Source: Acinetobacter sp. ANC 4169 (lineage in GTDB: Bacteria; Pseudomonadota; Gammaproteobacteria; Pseudomonadales; Moraxellaceae). From it: a stretch of DNA of 64,000 nt. Each line of letters starts with the position of its first letter. Positions within the stretch are counted from its first letter, which is position 1. The DNA lies in NCBI RefSeq assembly GCF_002135355.1, contig NZ_NEGE01000015.1:1-64000 (forward strand), read 5' to 3'. The notes below the pieces were generated by a model, which worked only from the letters and a program-made list of their open reading frames with translations, searched no databases and was not told the DNA's origin. Shown piece by piece: positions 27,579 to 36,955 of the stretch. Made by a program: the position numbers and the translations under genes.

Positions 27579-28097
27579 ATGTCTAAAGGTCAAACTTTAC
27601 AAGATCCGTTCTTAAATTCTCTCCGTAAGGAACGTATTCCTGTTTCTATCTTCCTTGTGAATGGTATTAAATTACAAGGTCATATTGAATCATTTGACCA
27701 ATATGTAGTTTTGTTGAAAAATACTGTAAGTCAAATGGTTTACAAACATGCCATTTCTACAGTTGTTCCTGCACGTAACCCACGTCCTGCTGGTGCTCCT
27801 GCTGGTGCACAAGGCGCTGGTGGCTTCGGTGGTGGTCAGCCTCAAGGTGGCTTCGGCGGTCAAGGTGGCTTCGGCGGTCAAGGTGGCTTCGGCGGTCAAG
27901 GTGGCTTCGGCGGTCAAGGTGGCTTCGGCAGTCAAACTGGTGGCTTTGGTGGTCAAGGTGGCTTCGGTGGTCAAACTGGTGGCTTTGGTGGTCAAGGTGG
28001 CTTCGGTGCTCAAGGTGGCTTCGGTGGTCAATCAAACCCAGGCTTTGAAGGCGAAACAAAATTTGAAGATTCTCAAGACGACGAAAATAACCGTTAA
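27579..28097 (+). CDS. hfq: RNA chaperone Hfq with long glycine-rich tail
   Basis: Sm-like hexameric RNA chaperone for small RNA regulation. The core (residues 1-66) is canonical: [41 protein letters not shown] for Sm1 and [10 protein letters not shown] for Sm2. After residue 70 a tail of about 100 residues is made of GGFGGQ repeats and ends in an acidic stretch, [10 protein letters not shown]. Total 172 aa against 102 in E. coli. This tail is typical of Moraxellaceae. GGAG 7 nt before the ATG supports the start. Confidence 0.97.
   Translation: MSKGQTLQDPFLNSLRKERIPVSIFLVNGIKLQGHIESFDQYVVLLKNTVSQMVYKHAISTVVPARNPRPAGAPAGAQGAGGFGGGQPQGGFGGQGGFGGQGGFGGQGGFGGQGGFGSQTGGFGGQGGFGGQTGGFGGQGGFGAQGGFGGQSNPGFEGETKFEDSQDDENNR
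27827..28032 (+). repeat. 18-bp tandem repeats in the hfq tail
   Basis: Units of GGTGGCTTCGGCGGTCAA and close variants occur about ten times, encoding GGFGGQ. Several adjacent copies are identical at the base level while others insert an ACTGGT step (QTGG). That indicates recent unit duplication, and copy number could vary between strains. Confidence 0.85.
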
Positions 28098-28111
28098 TTG
28101 TTAATTTTTAG

Positions 28112-28142
28112 AAAGCCTCTCCTTGTGAGAGGCTTTTTTTTG
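28112..28142 (+). terminator. Terminator after hfq
   Basis: AAGCCTCTC / GAGAGGCTT with a 5-nt loop followed by eight T, 15 bp beyond the hfq stop codon. Confidence 0.92.
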
Positions 28143-28246
28143 TGTAAAAAAATAGAAAATAAAATGAATAGGCATTTGATGGGTTTTTAAAATTATGTGC
28201 TGTTATTTTAAATAGAGATAAATGTGGGTTTCTATATCACAGGAAA

Positions 28247-28277
28247 TAAAAAAGCCAGCTGTTCACACAACTGGCTT
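28247..28277 (-). terminator. Terminator after surA
   Basis: On the minus strand AAGCCAG pairs with CTGGCTT around an 11-nt loop, and a run of T follows. It lies about 25 bp beyond the surA stop codon. Confidence 0.8.
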
Positions 28278-28301
28278 CGGGCTAATTTAAACAGTTTGAA
28301 A

Positions 28302-29606
28302 TTATTTATTTTTCTTACGGTCAAGACTAGGATCTTTAATTTCTACAAAGGCATTGCTGCGAATTTCACGTAGCCAGCTATCCAGTTCAGCATCAAATTG
28401 ACGTTCGCCTAGAATCTGACGGGCCATACGTTGCTGATATTCATGCGTCATATCTTGTTGGCGTGTGTCAGTCACCTGAAGAATGTGCCAACCAAATTGA
28501 GTCTGGAAAGGTGCACTGATTTGACCTACAGGGGTATTCTTCATTTGAGCGTCGAATTCAGGCACCATCACACCCGGGCTCACCCAGCCTAAACTACCAC
28601 CATCACGTGCAGAACCCGGATCATTGGAAAAAGTAGAGGCCAATACGGCAAAATCTTCACCTGCTTTTAAGCGGTTATAGATACTGTCAATTTGCTGTTT
28701 GGCATTTTCCGGACTTACCACTTCAGAAGGCTGAATTAAAATGTGGCGTGCCTGATATTGAGGCACAATCGCTTTTTGATCGGCACCTTTACGATCAACC
28801 AGTTTTAATACATGGATACCATCACGAACCGGAATCAGGTCTGTGGTCTGTCCAACTTGTAGCGGACTTACACGTGCAGCCAGTTCGCCTGGGATGTCGG
28901 ATAGATTACGAAAGCCCATATCGGCACTTTCAACTTTTACGCTATTTGCAGTGAATTTTTTATCAAGAGCCTGAATATCATTACTCTGTTTGAGAGCAGC
29001 TTGAACTTGTTTGGCCACTTTTTCTATGTTGTTGTCGCCAGAAATGCGGACATGCAATACGTGAACCTGATTGCCTAAAGCGGCTTGACCTTGCGGAGTC
29101 TTTAAGAAATTTTCTACATCCTGATCGCTAATTTTAATGCGTGACATCACCACCTGTTGACGCAGGCGGTTAATTGCTAAATCTTCTGCAATACGATGAC
29201 GCAAAGATTCATAAGTTCCCGGAGCAATACCATCCAGCTTTTGCTGGAATGCTTCTAAACTCTTGCTACCAGACTGGCCTGCGACCTTAAGCACAGCTTC
29301 ATTCAGTTCTTTTTCATTCGGTTTGATATTGTAGCGTTTAACTTGCTCGAGTTGTGCTTGACGAATAATAAGTTGGTCAAGTGCCTGTTGCTGTAAATAC
29401 TGTTCAGGCGGGAGCTGTTTTTTTTGCGCTTCAAGCTGATGTTTGAGTTCGGCGATACCTTGTTCTAAATCACTTTTTAAGATGACACTATTATCTACCA
29501 GAGCTACCACTTCATCTGAGGGTTGCGCAAATGTAGTCATTGATGAAGATAAAGCTAAAGCAAGAGCAGTCGCTTTAAAGAAATGTTTTAACTGTATTGT
29601 CTTCAT
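28302..29606 (-). CDS. surA: Periplasmic chaperone / peptidyl-prolyl isomerase SurA
   Basis: Chaperone that delivers outer-membrane proteins, including LptD, to the Bam complex. A signal peptide (MKTIQLKHFFKATALALALS, cleaved after TFA) precedes the SurA N-terminal domain with VALVDNSVILKSDLEQ. Two parvulin domains follow; the second is the clearer one (ARHILIQPSE to SLGWVSPGVMVPEFD). Length 434 aa matches E. coli (428). The ATG overlaps the lptD stop codon (TAATG), so translation is coupled. Co-expression with its client lptD is the standard arrangement. Confidence 0.95.
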   Translation of the reverse strand: MKTIQLKHFFKATALALALSSSMTTFAQPSDEVVALVDNSVILKSDLEQGIAELKHQLEAQKKQLPPEQYLQQQALDQLIIRQAQLEQVKRYNIKPNEKELNEAVLKVAGQSGSKSLEAFQQKLDGIAPGTYESLRHRIAEDLAINRLRQQVVMSRIKISDQDVENFLKTPQGQAALGNQVHVLHVRISGDNNIEKVAKQVQAALKQSNDIQALDKKFTANSVKVESADMGFRNLSDIPGELAARVSPLQVGQTTDLIPVRDGIHVLKLVDRKGADQKAIVPQYQARHILIQPSEVVSPENAKQQIDSIYNRLKAGEDFAVLASTFSNDPGSARDGGSLGWVSPGVMVPEFDAQMKNTPVGQISAPFQTQFGWHILQVTDTRQQDMTHEYQQRMARQILGERQFDAELDSWLREIRSNAFVEIKDPSLDRKKNK

Positions 29607-32050
29607 TAACGTTGTGTCCAAGATTGATTAATTTTATTAAAACCTAGAATACGGTTTTCTAGTAATGATGAAAGCTTTTTGTTGAAACCACCTAAACCTT
29701 TGAGACTGACTTCAGCCATAATAGCGCGTTTTGCATTTACGCCATCTGCATTTACATCATCTAGGTCATTGTAGTAAGAACGTCCATAAACCGAAATGCC
29801 CCAGCAACATGACTCATAATTTACACCTAATAAATACTCGCGAGCGACATTATTGTCCAGATCATATTGGGCATGACCTAAAATCCGCCAGTTATTTGCT
29901 ACAGGTTGAATGAAAGATGCAACCACTTGGTCATATTGCTTTTGTCGGTTTGGAATATCTTTGCGATAGAAATAGCCTAGGTTATAAAGGTTGCCTTGAT
30001 TGCCGGTATAATACAGTTGCAAGTCACGCTGAGCATTGTCACCATTTGACATCCAGGCTGAATTTGCGCCAATAGTGAAATTTTGTGATAGTTGGCTAGA
30101 AACGCTTAAGACTGGTCCGGTATGACGTTCTGTATCAAACTGGTCAGATTCATTATTTAGACTGACACGACGGTCTTCAAAGTAAAAACTTTGGCCTACA
30201 CTGGTTTTTAAACGTTCCAGACCAATTTCATCAAACAGGCTATAACTTAGACCTAAAGATAAGAAATTGTTGTCTTCAAGTCGGTCATGACCATAGAAAC
30301 GGCGTGGGCTGAACAACTGGTCATAATTGATAGAGGCGGTGGTAGAGTCAAAGTTTGGATAAGTATCCTGGTTTTTATACGGAGAATAGGCATAAAAAGC
30401 GCGAGGGGTAATTGTTTGTAGATATTTACCTTCTTTTTCAAAGGTTAAGCCTGTATCTAAAGTAAATTGCGGTATAGTGACAGACTTTGTTTCATCCGAT
30501 GAGCTAATGTTTTGAGCTGCAATCGTGTTTTGATCATAGAAAGTATTGATATTACGCAGTGATATTTCCGGAATGACAAATGACCATGGGTTACGGTAGT
30601 TGTAACGGACTGCAAAATCATTGTAAATACGTGTGCCGCTTGGCTCTGTAGTTGTACTATTAAAATCGGTGATGTCTTTTTTGAAGTAAGCGGTGTCATT
30701 ATTGAATTCATATTGCAAGCCTAGTGGATTGCCATTTTTATAATTCAATAAAAACTGTGGTAGACGAGCATAAGGACGGTCTTCAGATGGAACAGTCTTG
30801 TCCAGTGTCTGGAAATCTTCCACCTTGAGCTGTGCCTTTAATCCTGGAATGCCATCTTTATAATTCAGTTCCCAGGCACGACGTAAGTTTAAGTCAGTCT
30901 TGGAGTTGGGATTGTTATTTAAATCAGAGAAATAATCTTTATCTGATGCATAGTTATATTCGAGATTGGTAGAAAACTGGTCGTTGATTTGCCAGTTATG
31001 TAGAAAATGTAAATCTTTACGGTCTTGGTCGTTATATTCACTATCGGAAGCTAAATAACCGCCCCAAAGCATACCCGAGCCAAAATTTTCCGTTAAATAG
31101 CGGAATTCACCTTCAAGCATGGCACCACGATCGGCAATATATCGTGGGGTGATGGTTGCATCGTAATTCGGTGCCAGGTTTAAATAAACCGGAACTGCAA
31201 GCTCTACACCGCCATCATTAGAAAAGCCGAAACTTGGGGTTAAAATACCTGTGGTGCGGCGGTCATCAATTGGAAAGTTGAAGTAGGGTACTGCTAACAC
31301 AGGAACATCTTTTACATAAAGTTTGGTACCACGTGTTTCACCACGTCCGGTTTCTTTATTTAAAGTAATTTTATTGGCCTGGATTTTCCAGGTCGGCGTT
31401 TCATCTGGTGGACATGTGCTATAGGTTGCATTGTTCATCACCACCACATTTTCCGAGGTGCGGGCAATTTTTTCCGCATGGCCATGCGCATGCTGCTCTT
31501 CAGAAATGTAGAAGCTGTTATTCAGGTCACCTTGCTGGGTTTTTAAGTTGTAATTGATCTGGTCACTCTGTGCGAGTAAACCGCCCTGTGCCATTTGTAC
31601 ACGACCTTGGGCATTGGCATAAGTTTGGGTTTGATCAATGGTGATTTTATCGGCACGAATTTGACGACCTTGCTGATCAATCAGTACATTGCCTTCCAAT
31701 ACCGAATCACCATTTGGATCATAATGACCATAATCGGCTGTTACGGTCGATGTTGTGTTTTCCGGGTCTGCAGGCTTGGTTTCCGGACTAATCGGGGTAA
31801 TCCAGGCGCCTTGACAATACGCAGAACTTAATTGTTGTCCTTGGCGTTGCTGGGCTTCAGGAGAGGATTTGTCTACATAATATTGTTCAAAAAATTGTTG
31901 TCCAGGATATGATTCCTGAATGCTGTCTTTCATTTTTTGGTTGTCGACAGTCGAAGCTGGTGTAGATTCAGCATAGCTTGAGATCGAGCTGCCGCATAAA
32001 AGGGTAAAGATGGCAGTCGCTAAAGGATTAAATTTAAACTGATGCTTCAT
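29606..32050 (-). CDS. lptD: LPS-assembly outer membrane protein LptD
   Basis: Outer-membrane beta-barrel that inserts lipooligosaccharide into the outer leaflet with LptE. A signal peptide ending in SSYA is followed by a variable stretch and the OstA/LptA-like jellyroll (about residues 105-235, with VLEGNVLIDQQGRQIRADK). The barrel then extends to the C terminus. Cysteines lie in SAYCQGAW and YSTCPPDE, and a CC pair in YESCCWGISV near the end, matching the four Cys that form the two disulfides in E. coli. Length 814 aa is normal for Acinetobacter. ATG at 32050 gives a good signal peptide. It is divergent from amgK. Confidence 0.95.
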   Translation of the reverse strand: MKHQFKFNPLATAIFTLLCGSSISSYAESTPASTVDNQKMKDSIQESYPGQQFFEQYYVDKSSPEAQQRQGQQLSSAYCQGAWITPISPETKPADPENTTSTVTADYGHYDPNGDSVLEGNVLIDQQGRQIRADKITIDQTQTYANAQGRVQMAQGGLLAQSDQINYNLKTQQGDLNNSFYISEEQHAHGHAEKIARTSENVVVMNNATYSTCPPDETPTWKIQANKITLNKETGRGETRGTKLYVKDVPVLAVPYFNFPIDDRRTTGILTPSFGFSNDGGVELAVPVYLNLAPNYDATITPRYIADRGAMLEGEFRYLTENFGSGMLWGGYLASDSEYNDQDRKDLHFLHNWQINDQFSTNLEYNYASDKDYFSDLNNNPNSKTDLNLRRAWELNYKDGIPGLKAQLKVEDFQTLDKTVPSEDRPYARLPQFLLNYKNGNPLGLQYEFNNDTAYFKKDITDFNSTTTEPSGTRIYNDFAVRYNYRNPWSFVIPEISLRNINTFYDQNTIAAQNISSSDETKSVTIPQFTLDTGLTFEKEGKYLQTITPRAFYAYSPYKNQDTYPNFDSTTASINYDQLFSPRRFYGHDRLEDNNFLSLGLSYSLFDEIGLERLKTSVGQSFYFEDRRVSLNNESDQFDTERHTGPVLSVSSQLSQNFTIGANSAWMSNGDNAQRDLQLYYTGNQGNLYNLGYFYRKDIPNRQKQYDQVVASFIQPVANNWRILGHAQYDLDNNVAREYLLGVNYESCCWGISVYGRSYYNDLDDVNADGVNAKRAIMAEVSLKGLGGFNKKLSSLLENRILGFNKINQSWTQR

Positions 32051-32169
32051 TTGTTCATTAACCAAGTATGCTTAATCGCAATTAATTATCCTCGCATCAT
32101 AGAGAAAAAGTTGATAAGTGGCTACACTTAGCACTTTAAAAACTCAGCCTGTATTAGAATTTATCGCAA

Positions 32170-33183
32170 ATGAATACACAACGTGAACAATTGATACAAA
32201 CATGGATTACATCTGTACTTGGTTCAGATCAATTTGAAACTCATTTTTTGGCAGGCGATGCAAGCTTCCGTCGTTATGCACGAATCAAATTGAATAATAA
32301 AACATTTATGCTTATGGATGCACCACCAGAAAAAGAAGATTGTGGGCCTTTTGTGACGATCGATGAATTTTTTGATAAGAATGGTGTGCGTGTACCGCAT
32401 ATTGTTGCTAAAGACCTGGAACTAGGCTTCTTATTGCTGGAAGATTTTGGCGATGTTTTGCTCTCTACCTTGCTGAATGAGCAAACTGTAGATGCTTATT
32501 ATGCGCAAAGTTTTAAACAATTGATTCAATTACAAGCAATTGATGGAACAAATCATTTTCCGAATTATTCCTATGAAAAACTGATTTCTGAAATGGAGCT
32601 GCTGACTGACTGGATGTTGCCTTCATTGCACATTCAACCGACAGCCGAGGAAAGTGCTTTAATTAAACGCAGTTTTGCTATTTTAGCTAACGCTGCACTG
32701 GCACAGCCACAAGTCATTGTACATCGCGATTTTCATAGTCGTAACCTGATGAAAATTGAAGGCGAAACTGATCTGGGTGTGATTGATTTTCAGGATGCCG
32801 TGATTGGTGCCGATACCTATGACCTGATTTCAATTACCCGTGATGCTTATGTGCAGTGGAATGCAGACCGTGTTTATATCTGGTTCAAAACCTTCTATGA
32901 CCTGTTGCCTGAATCAGCTAAACAGGATCGTGATTTTGAACAGTTTAAAAAAGATGCCGACATGATGGCCATTCAACGCCATATTAAAATTTTAGGCATT
33001 TTTGTACGCCTGTTTGAGCGTGATGGCAAATCGGGTTATCTCAAAGATTTACCGCGCGTGATGTGGTATTTACTGGAAGAAAGCAACCCTTATGCAGAAC
33101 TACAACCGTTTATGCAGTTTATTCAGGCTAAGGTAATGCCGAAATTTGAAGCCAAATACGGTCGTTATGAGGTTGCTGCATAA
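32170..33183 (+). CDS. amgK: N-acetylmuramate / N-acetylglucosamine kinase AmgK
   Basis: Anomeric sugar kinase of the peptidoglycan-recycling route that bypasses de novo UDP-MurNAc synthesis. It belongs to the aminoglycoside phosphotransferase fold: GDASFRRYARI at the glycine-rich loop (about residue 29), catalytic loop VIVHRDFHSRNLM (about 179-191) and metal motif VIDFQDAV (about 202). Length 337 aa matches Pseudomonas AmgK. The next gene, murU, starts directly after the stop codon, so the pair acts in sequence: AmgK makes MurNAc-1-P and MurU converts it to UDP-MurNAc. Confidence 0.92.
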   Translation: MNTQREQLIQTWITSVLGSDQFETHFLAGDASFRRYARIKLNNKTFMLMDAPPEKEDCGPFVTIDEFFDKNGVRVPHIVAKDLELGFLLLEDFGDVLLSTLLNEQTVDAYYAQSFKQLIQLQAIDGTNHFPNYSYEKLISEMELLTDWMLPSLHIQPTAEESALIKRSFAILANAALAQPQVIVHRDFHSRNLMKIEGETDLGVIDFQDAVIGADTYDLISITRDAYVQWNADRVYIWFKTFYDLLPESAKQDRDFEQFKKDADMMAIQRHIKILGIFVRLFERDGKSGYLKDLPRVMWYLLEESNPYAELQPFMQFIQAKVMPKFEAKYGRYEVAA

Positions 33184-33873
33184 ATGAAAGCCATGATTCT
33201 TGCTGCGGGTCTGGGTAACCGCATGCGTCCACTGACTCTGCATACGCCAAAACCTTTGCTGGAAGTGAGTGGGAAACCACTGATTGTCTGGCATATTGAA
33301 AAATTGCAGAAGATTGGCGTGACGGATATCGTCATCAATACAGCCTGGCTAGGCGAAAAGCTTGTACAGGCACTGGGAGATGGCTCTCAATTTGGTGTCA
33401 ATATCTTATGGTCACATGAAGGTGAAGGTCTGGAAACCGCGGGTGGCATTATTAATGCCTTACCGCTTTTGGGCGAAGATCCTTTTATTCTGGTCAATGG
33501 TGATGTCTGGACCACCATGGATTTTTCAAGTTTACTGGATGTGAAACTGGAAAATGACCTCGCTCATCTGGTTTTGGTCGATAATCCGGCTCAACATCCG
33601 CAGGGTGACTTTATCTTGGCCAATGGTCGTGGTTATACTTTTGATCAAGACCAGCAAGGTGAAGCACTGACTTATAGCGGCGTTGCAGTGATTCATCCCA
33701 ATATGTTTGCAGGCCTGGAAAACGGCAAGCGACCACTGGCCCCTTTGTTAAAGCAAGCTATGCTTGAGCAACAAATTTCTGCATCCAAAATGCAGGGTGT
33801 TTGGGTAGATGTTGGCACTCCTGAACGATTAAATGTACTGGATCAACAAATTAAGCAGGGCTTGTACGACTAA
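33184..33873 (+). CDS. murU: N-acetylmuramate-1-phosphate uridylyltransferase MurU
   Basis: Nucleotidyltransferase of 229 aa that makes UDP-MurNAc from MurNAc-1-phosphate and UTP. The N-terminal signature is MILAAGLGNRMRPLT with the PKPLLEV lysine. NGDVWTT holds the metal-binding Asp, and WVDVGTPERL closes the active site. The start codon follows the amgK stop with no gap. The pathway confers fosfomycin tolerance in pseudomonads because it skips MurA; the same is expected here but is an inference. Confidence 0.93.
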   Translation: MKAMILAAGLGNRMRPLTLHTPKPLLEVSGKPLIVWHIEKLQKIGVTDIVINTAWLGEKLVQALGDGSQFGVNILWSHEGEGLETAGGIINALPLLGEDPFILVNGDVWTTMDFSSLLDVKLENDLAHLVLVDNPAQHPQGDFILANGRGYTFDQDQQGEALTYSGVAVIHPNMFAGLENGKRPLAPLLKQAMLEQQISASKMQGVWVDVGTPERLNVLDQQIKQGLYD

Positions 33874-33957
33874 GTGCATATTCACTAAGCATAAGCTACT
33901 GTGACTTGTTGTATAAATCGGTATACTTCCATTAACTTTTCGAGACGTTATTTGTAT

Positions 33958-34590
33958 ATGCATCAGTTTTTTAAAGAACTTAAGCAGGGTAGTCAGGCTT
34001 TGGGTTTGGAGCTTAGCGATGAGGCTTTAAATTTATTACTCAAATACCAGGATGCTTTGGTACTGTGGAATAAAGCATATAATTTGACAGCGATTCGTGA
34101 TCCAAAAGAAATGCTGGTCAAGCATTTGCTGGATAGCTTGAGTATTTTGAAAGATTTACCTCAAGGTCGCCTGCTTGATATTGGGACTGGTGGAGGTATG
34201 CCAGGCATGATCATTGCATTATGTCAGCCTGAGCGTCAGTGTGTATTGCTCGATTCAAATGGCAAGAAAATTCGTTTCCTGAAACAGTTTATTGCCGATT
34301 TAAAACTAAAAAATGTGGTTGCGGTACAAACACGTGTTGAAAATGAAGAAAGCATTCAGGAACTGGGCCAGTTTGATGTGATCACCAGCCGGGCATTTGC
34401 CTCTTTAACCGATTTTGTCACTGCTTCTAAACCATTTATGCATGCGCAAAGTATTATTGCATCGATGAAAGGTTTAATTCCTGAAGATGAAGTGGATGCT
34501 TTAAAAGATCAATTCAGTTGTGAGATTATTGAACTTAAAGTTCCGCGTTTAGATGAACAACGTCACTTGCTTTTATTGAAACATATTTAA
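33958..34590 (+). CDS. rsmG: 16S rRNA m7G527 methyltransferase RsmG
   Basis: Methylates N7 of G527 in 16S rRNA; loss gives low-level streptomycin resistance. The SAM motif is LLDIGTGGGMPGMIIAL (about residues 64-80), preceded by the family segment WNKAYNLTAIRDPKEMLVKHLLDSL. Length 210 aa is as in E. coli (207). ATG at 33958 (MHQFFKEL) is preferred over an in-frame GTG at 33901, since the family begins here. It heads the rsmG-parA-parB series that usually lies near the replication origin. Confidence 0.93.
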   Translation: MHQFFKELKQGSQALGLELSDEALNLLLKYQDALVLWNKAYNLTAIRDPKEMLVKHLLDSLSILKDLPQGRLLDIGTGGGMPGMIIALCQPERQCVLLDSNGKKIRFLKQFIADLKLKNVVAVQTRVENEESIQELGQFDVITSRAFASLTDFVTASKPFMHAQSIIASMKGLIPEDEVDALKDQFSCEIIELKVPRLDEQRHLLLLKHI

Positions 34591-34614
34591 TTTTTTCTAA
34601 GGATTGGGGTCACC

Positions 34615-35397
34615 ATGGCACAAATTATTGCGATTGCGAACCAAAAAGGTGGCGTAGGTAAAACCACAACCGCAGTAAATTTGGCAGCATCGTTAGCTGT
34701 TTTGAAAAAGCGCGTTTTACTTGTGGATATGGATTCACAAGGCAATGCCACGATGGGGTCTGGTATCCAGAAAAATGATCTTTTGTATTCGGTCACTGAT
34801 GTGTTATTGGGTGAAGTGCCTATTGAAACCGCCATTACCAAAGCAGAAGTGGGTTATAAAGTTCTTGGGGCTAACCGCGATTTGGCGGGTGTGGAACTTG
34901 CGATTGCCGAACAGGATGGTCGCGAATATATTTTACGTGAAGCATTGCAAGAAATTGAATCTTCTTTTGATTATATTATTGTAGATTGTGCACCTAGCTT
35001 GAGTTTGATTACGGTGAATGCCTTGGCAGCGGTGCAAGGTGTGCTTATTCCGATGCAATGTGAATATTATGCTCTGGAAGGTTTGGCTGATTTAACCCAG
35101 ACGATTGACCGTATTCAGCAAGCCTTGAACCCGGATCTTCAAATCGTGGGTGTGTTACGCACCATGTATGATGCGCGTAATGCGTTAACCCGTGATGTTT
35201 CTGAAGAACTGGAACAATATTTTGGTAAAAAACTCTATGAAACGGTCATTCCGCGTAATGTACGTTTGGCTGAAGCACCTGCGCATGGTTTGCCGATTAT
35301 CTATTTTGAAAAAAGCTCGAAGGGTGCGGTTGCCTATTTAAATCTGGCTGCTGAAATGTTAAAGAAAAGCAAAGTAAAAAAAGGAAGTAACGCATGA
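34615..35397 (+). CDS. parA: Chromosome-partitioning ATPase ParA (Soj)
   Basis: Deviant Walker-type ATPase that moves ParB-parS complexes along the nucleoid. The N terminus MAQIIAIANQKGGVGKTTTAVNLAASL contains the deviant Walker A with the signature lysine. VDMDSQGNATMG and IIVDCAPSLSLITVNAL are Walker A' and B. Length 260 aa is typical of chromosomal ParA without an N-terminal DNA-binding domain. AAGGA and GGGGT precede the ATG. It overlaps parB by 4 bp (ATGA), so the two are translated together. Confidence 0.95.
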   Translation: MAQIIAIANQKGGVGKTTTAVNLAASLAVLKKRVLLVDMDSQGNATMGSGIQKNDLLYSVTDVLLGEVPIETAITKAEVGYKVLGANRDLAGVELAIAEQDGREYILREALQEIESSFDYIIVDCAPSLSLITVNALAAVQGVLIPMQCEYYALEGLADLTQTIDRIQQALNPDLQIVGVLRTMYDARNALTRDVSEELEQYFGKKLYETVIPRNVRLAEAPAHGLPIIYFEKSSKGAVAYLNLAAEMLKKSKVKKGSNA

Positions 35398-36281
35398 CCA
35401 CAAAAAAACGCGGACTAGCTAAGGGTCGTGGTTTGGATGCCTTGCTTGGGTCAATCCAGAAAGAAAAATTACAAATGGAAGCTCAAGCTTTAGATCATGG
35501 TCAGCTCAAACAGATAGATGTTCATTTATTAAAACGCGGTGAATATCAACCGCGCCGTTTTATTCATGAACAGGATCTTCAAGAACTTGCAGCATCGATT
35601 GAAAAGCATGGGGTGATGCAGCCGATTGTGATTCGTCCGATCGATGATGAAAAATATCCCTATGAAATTATTGCCGGTGAACGCCGTTGGCGCGCAGCCC
35701 AACTGGCGGGTTTAACTGAAGTTCCGGCAATTGTTCGTGACTTGAACGATCAGGTGGCGATTGCGCTGGCATTGATTGAAAACATTCAGCGTCAAGATTT
35801 GAACCCGATTGACCAGGCCATGGCATTGCAACGTTTCCATGAAGAATTTGGTTTAAGTCATCAGGAAATTGCCGATACCGTGGGCAAGGCTCGTACCACA
35901 GTCAGCAATTTATTGCGTTTGTTGACTCTGGCTGAATCGGTAAAAGACTTCATGCAGCAAGGTCTGCTGGATATGGGGCATGCCCGTGCAATTTTGACTT
36001 TAAAAGCCAAAGACCAGCTTAAAGTTGCAGAGCATGTGATTGAAAAAAGTTTATCTGTACGCCAAACCGAACAATTGGTGCGTGATTTAAATACGCCAAA
36101 ACAAGAAAAACCAAAAGCGGAAGTTGCGCCAGATATTCAACAATTGACTCAGCGTTTGGCAGAGCGTTTTAGTGCAGATGTGAAAATTGATCATAATAAA
36201 CAAGGCAAGGGTAAACTGGTTATTCAATATCACTCGCTTGATGAGTTAGATGGGATATTAAATATCTGTTTCGCAGAATAA
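35394..36281 (+). CDS. parB: Chromosome-partitioning protein ParB (Spo0J)
   Basis: CTP-dependent DNA clamp that loads at parS sites. The N terminus KRGLAKGRGLDALLGS is the ParA-interacting leader. The CTPase patch has GEYQPRR and GERRWRAAQ (about residues 45-105). The helix-turn-helix LSHQEIADTVGKARTTVSNLLRLL is at about 160-183, and the C-terminal dimer region follows. Length 295 aa is normal. I did not find a convincing parS (TGTTTCACGTGAAACA-like) in the window. Confidence 0.95.
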   Translation: MTTKKRGLAKGRGLDALLGSIQKEKLQMEAQALDHGQLKQIDVHLLKRGEYQPRRFIHEQDLQELAASIEKHGVMQPIVIRPIDDEKYPYEIIAGERRWRAAQLAGLTEVPAIVRDLNDQVAIALALIENIQRQDLNPIDQAMALQRFHEEFGLSHQEIADTVGKARTTVSNLLRLLTLAESVKDFMQQGLLDMGHARAILTLKAKDQLKVAEHVIEKSLSVRQTEQLVRDLNTPKQEKPKAEVAPDIQQLTQRLAERFSADVKIDHNKQGKGKLVIQYHSLDELDGILNICFAE

Positions 36282-36308
36282 TATTTTTGTTTTTTATTGG
36301 GGAAAAAC

Positions 36309-36947
36309 ATGTGGGAATTAGTCAAGGCGGGTGGGTGGCTTATGCTGCCCCTGGTTTTATGTTCAATTTTTACCGTTGCAATCACGATTGAACGCTTTAT
36401 TCGGTTAAAAAAAACCATGATTTTGCCTAAGACATTGTTGTTAAATCCAGCGCAAAATGCCGAAGCGGTCATGCAACAGTTGCAACAGAATCAAGCGCTA
36501 CAAAGTACGACTTTGGGGCGCATTTTTATGGCGGGTTACCAAAGTAAAAATCACAATGAACAATTTGCCCGTGCGCAAATGGAAACCACTGCATCTCAAG
36601 AAATTGGTTATCTGGAAAAAAATATCAACTTCTTGGGCACACTCAGTGCTGTAGCACCATTATTGGGTTTGTTGGGTACTGTACTGGGGATTATCGAATC
36701 CTTTCTGGTGATTGATTTGGGTACCAATAGTAATCCTACTTTAATGATTCCAGGAATTTCCAAAGCCTTGATCACAACTGCAGCAGGGATGTTTATTGCG
36801 ATTCCAGCACTGTTTGCCTATCGCTATTTTCAGCGTTTGGTACAAGAATATATTGCAGAACTTGAGCAGCAATCGACCTTATTTCATGCAGCACTTTTCT
36901 ATCAAAATTCTACAGATGAAGAACAAGATATTAGAAAAGCGGGTTAA
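36309..36947 (+). CDS. exbB: ExbB/TolQ-family proton channel protein
   Basis: MotA/TolQ/ExbB family inner-membrane protein of 212 aa. Three transmembrane helices are seen: at the start (WLMLPLVLCSIFTVAITI), and a pair around LGTLSAVAPLLGLLGTVLGII and ITTAAGMFIAIPALFAY. The family Thr and Gly positions in GLLGTVLGI are conserved. With the following ExbD-like protein it should form a proton-driven motor. Its place directly before msbA and lpxK, rather than with tonB, is a common Acinetobacter and pseudomonad arrangement. ATG at 36309 follows GGGG. The exbB symbol is by family only. Confidence 0.85.
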   Translation: MWELVKAGGWLMLPLVLCSIFTVAITIERFIRLKKTMILPKTLLLNPAQNAEAVMQQLQQNQALQSTTLGRIFMAGYQSKNHNEQFARAQMETTASQEIGYLEKNINFLGTLSAVAPLLGLLGTVLGIIESFLVIDLGTNSNPTLMIPGISKALITTAAGMFIAIPALFAYRYFQRLVQEYIAELEQQSTLFHAALFYQNSTDEEQDIRKAG

Positions 36948-36955
36948 GGTGAAAA

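Noticed and set aside
27690..28059. Long open frames on the minus strand opposite hfq
   Set aside because: They exist only because the 18-bp repeats are free of stops in other frames; the products are Thr/Ala/Glu or Ser/His repeats without a ribosome binding site.
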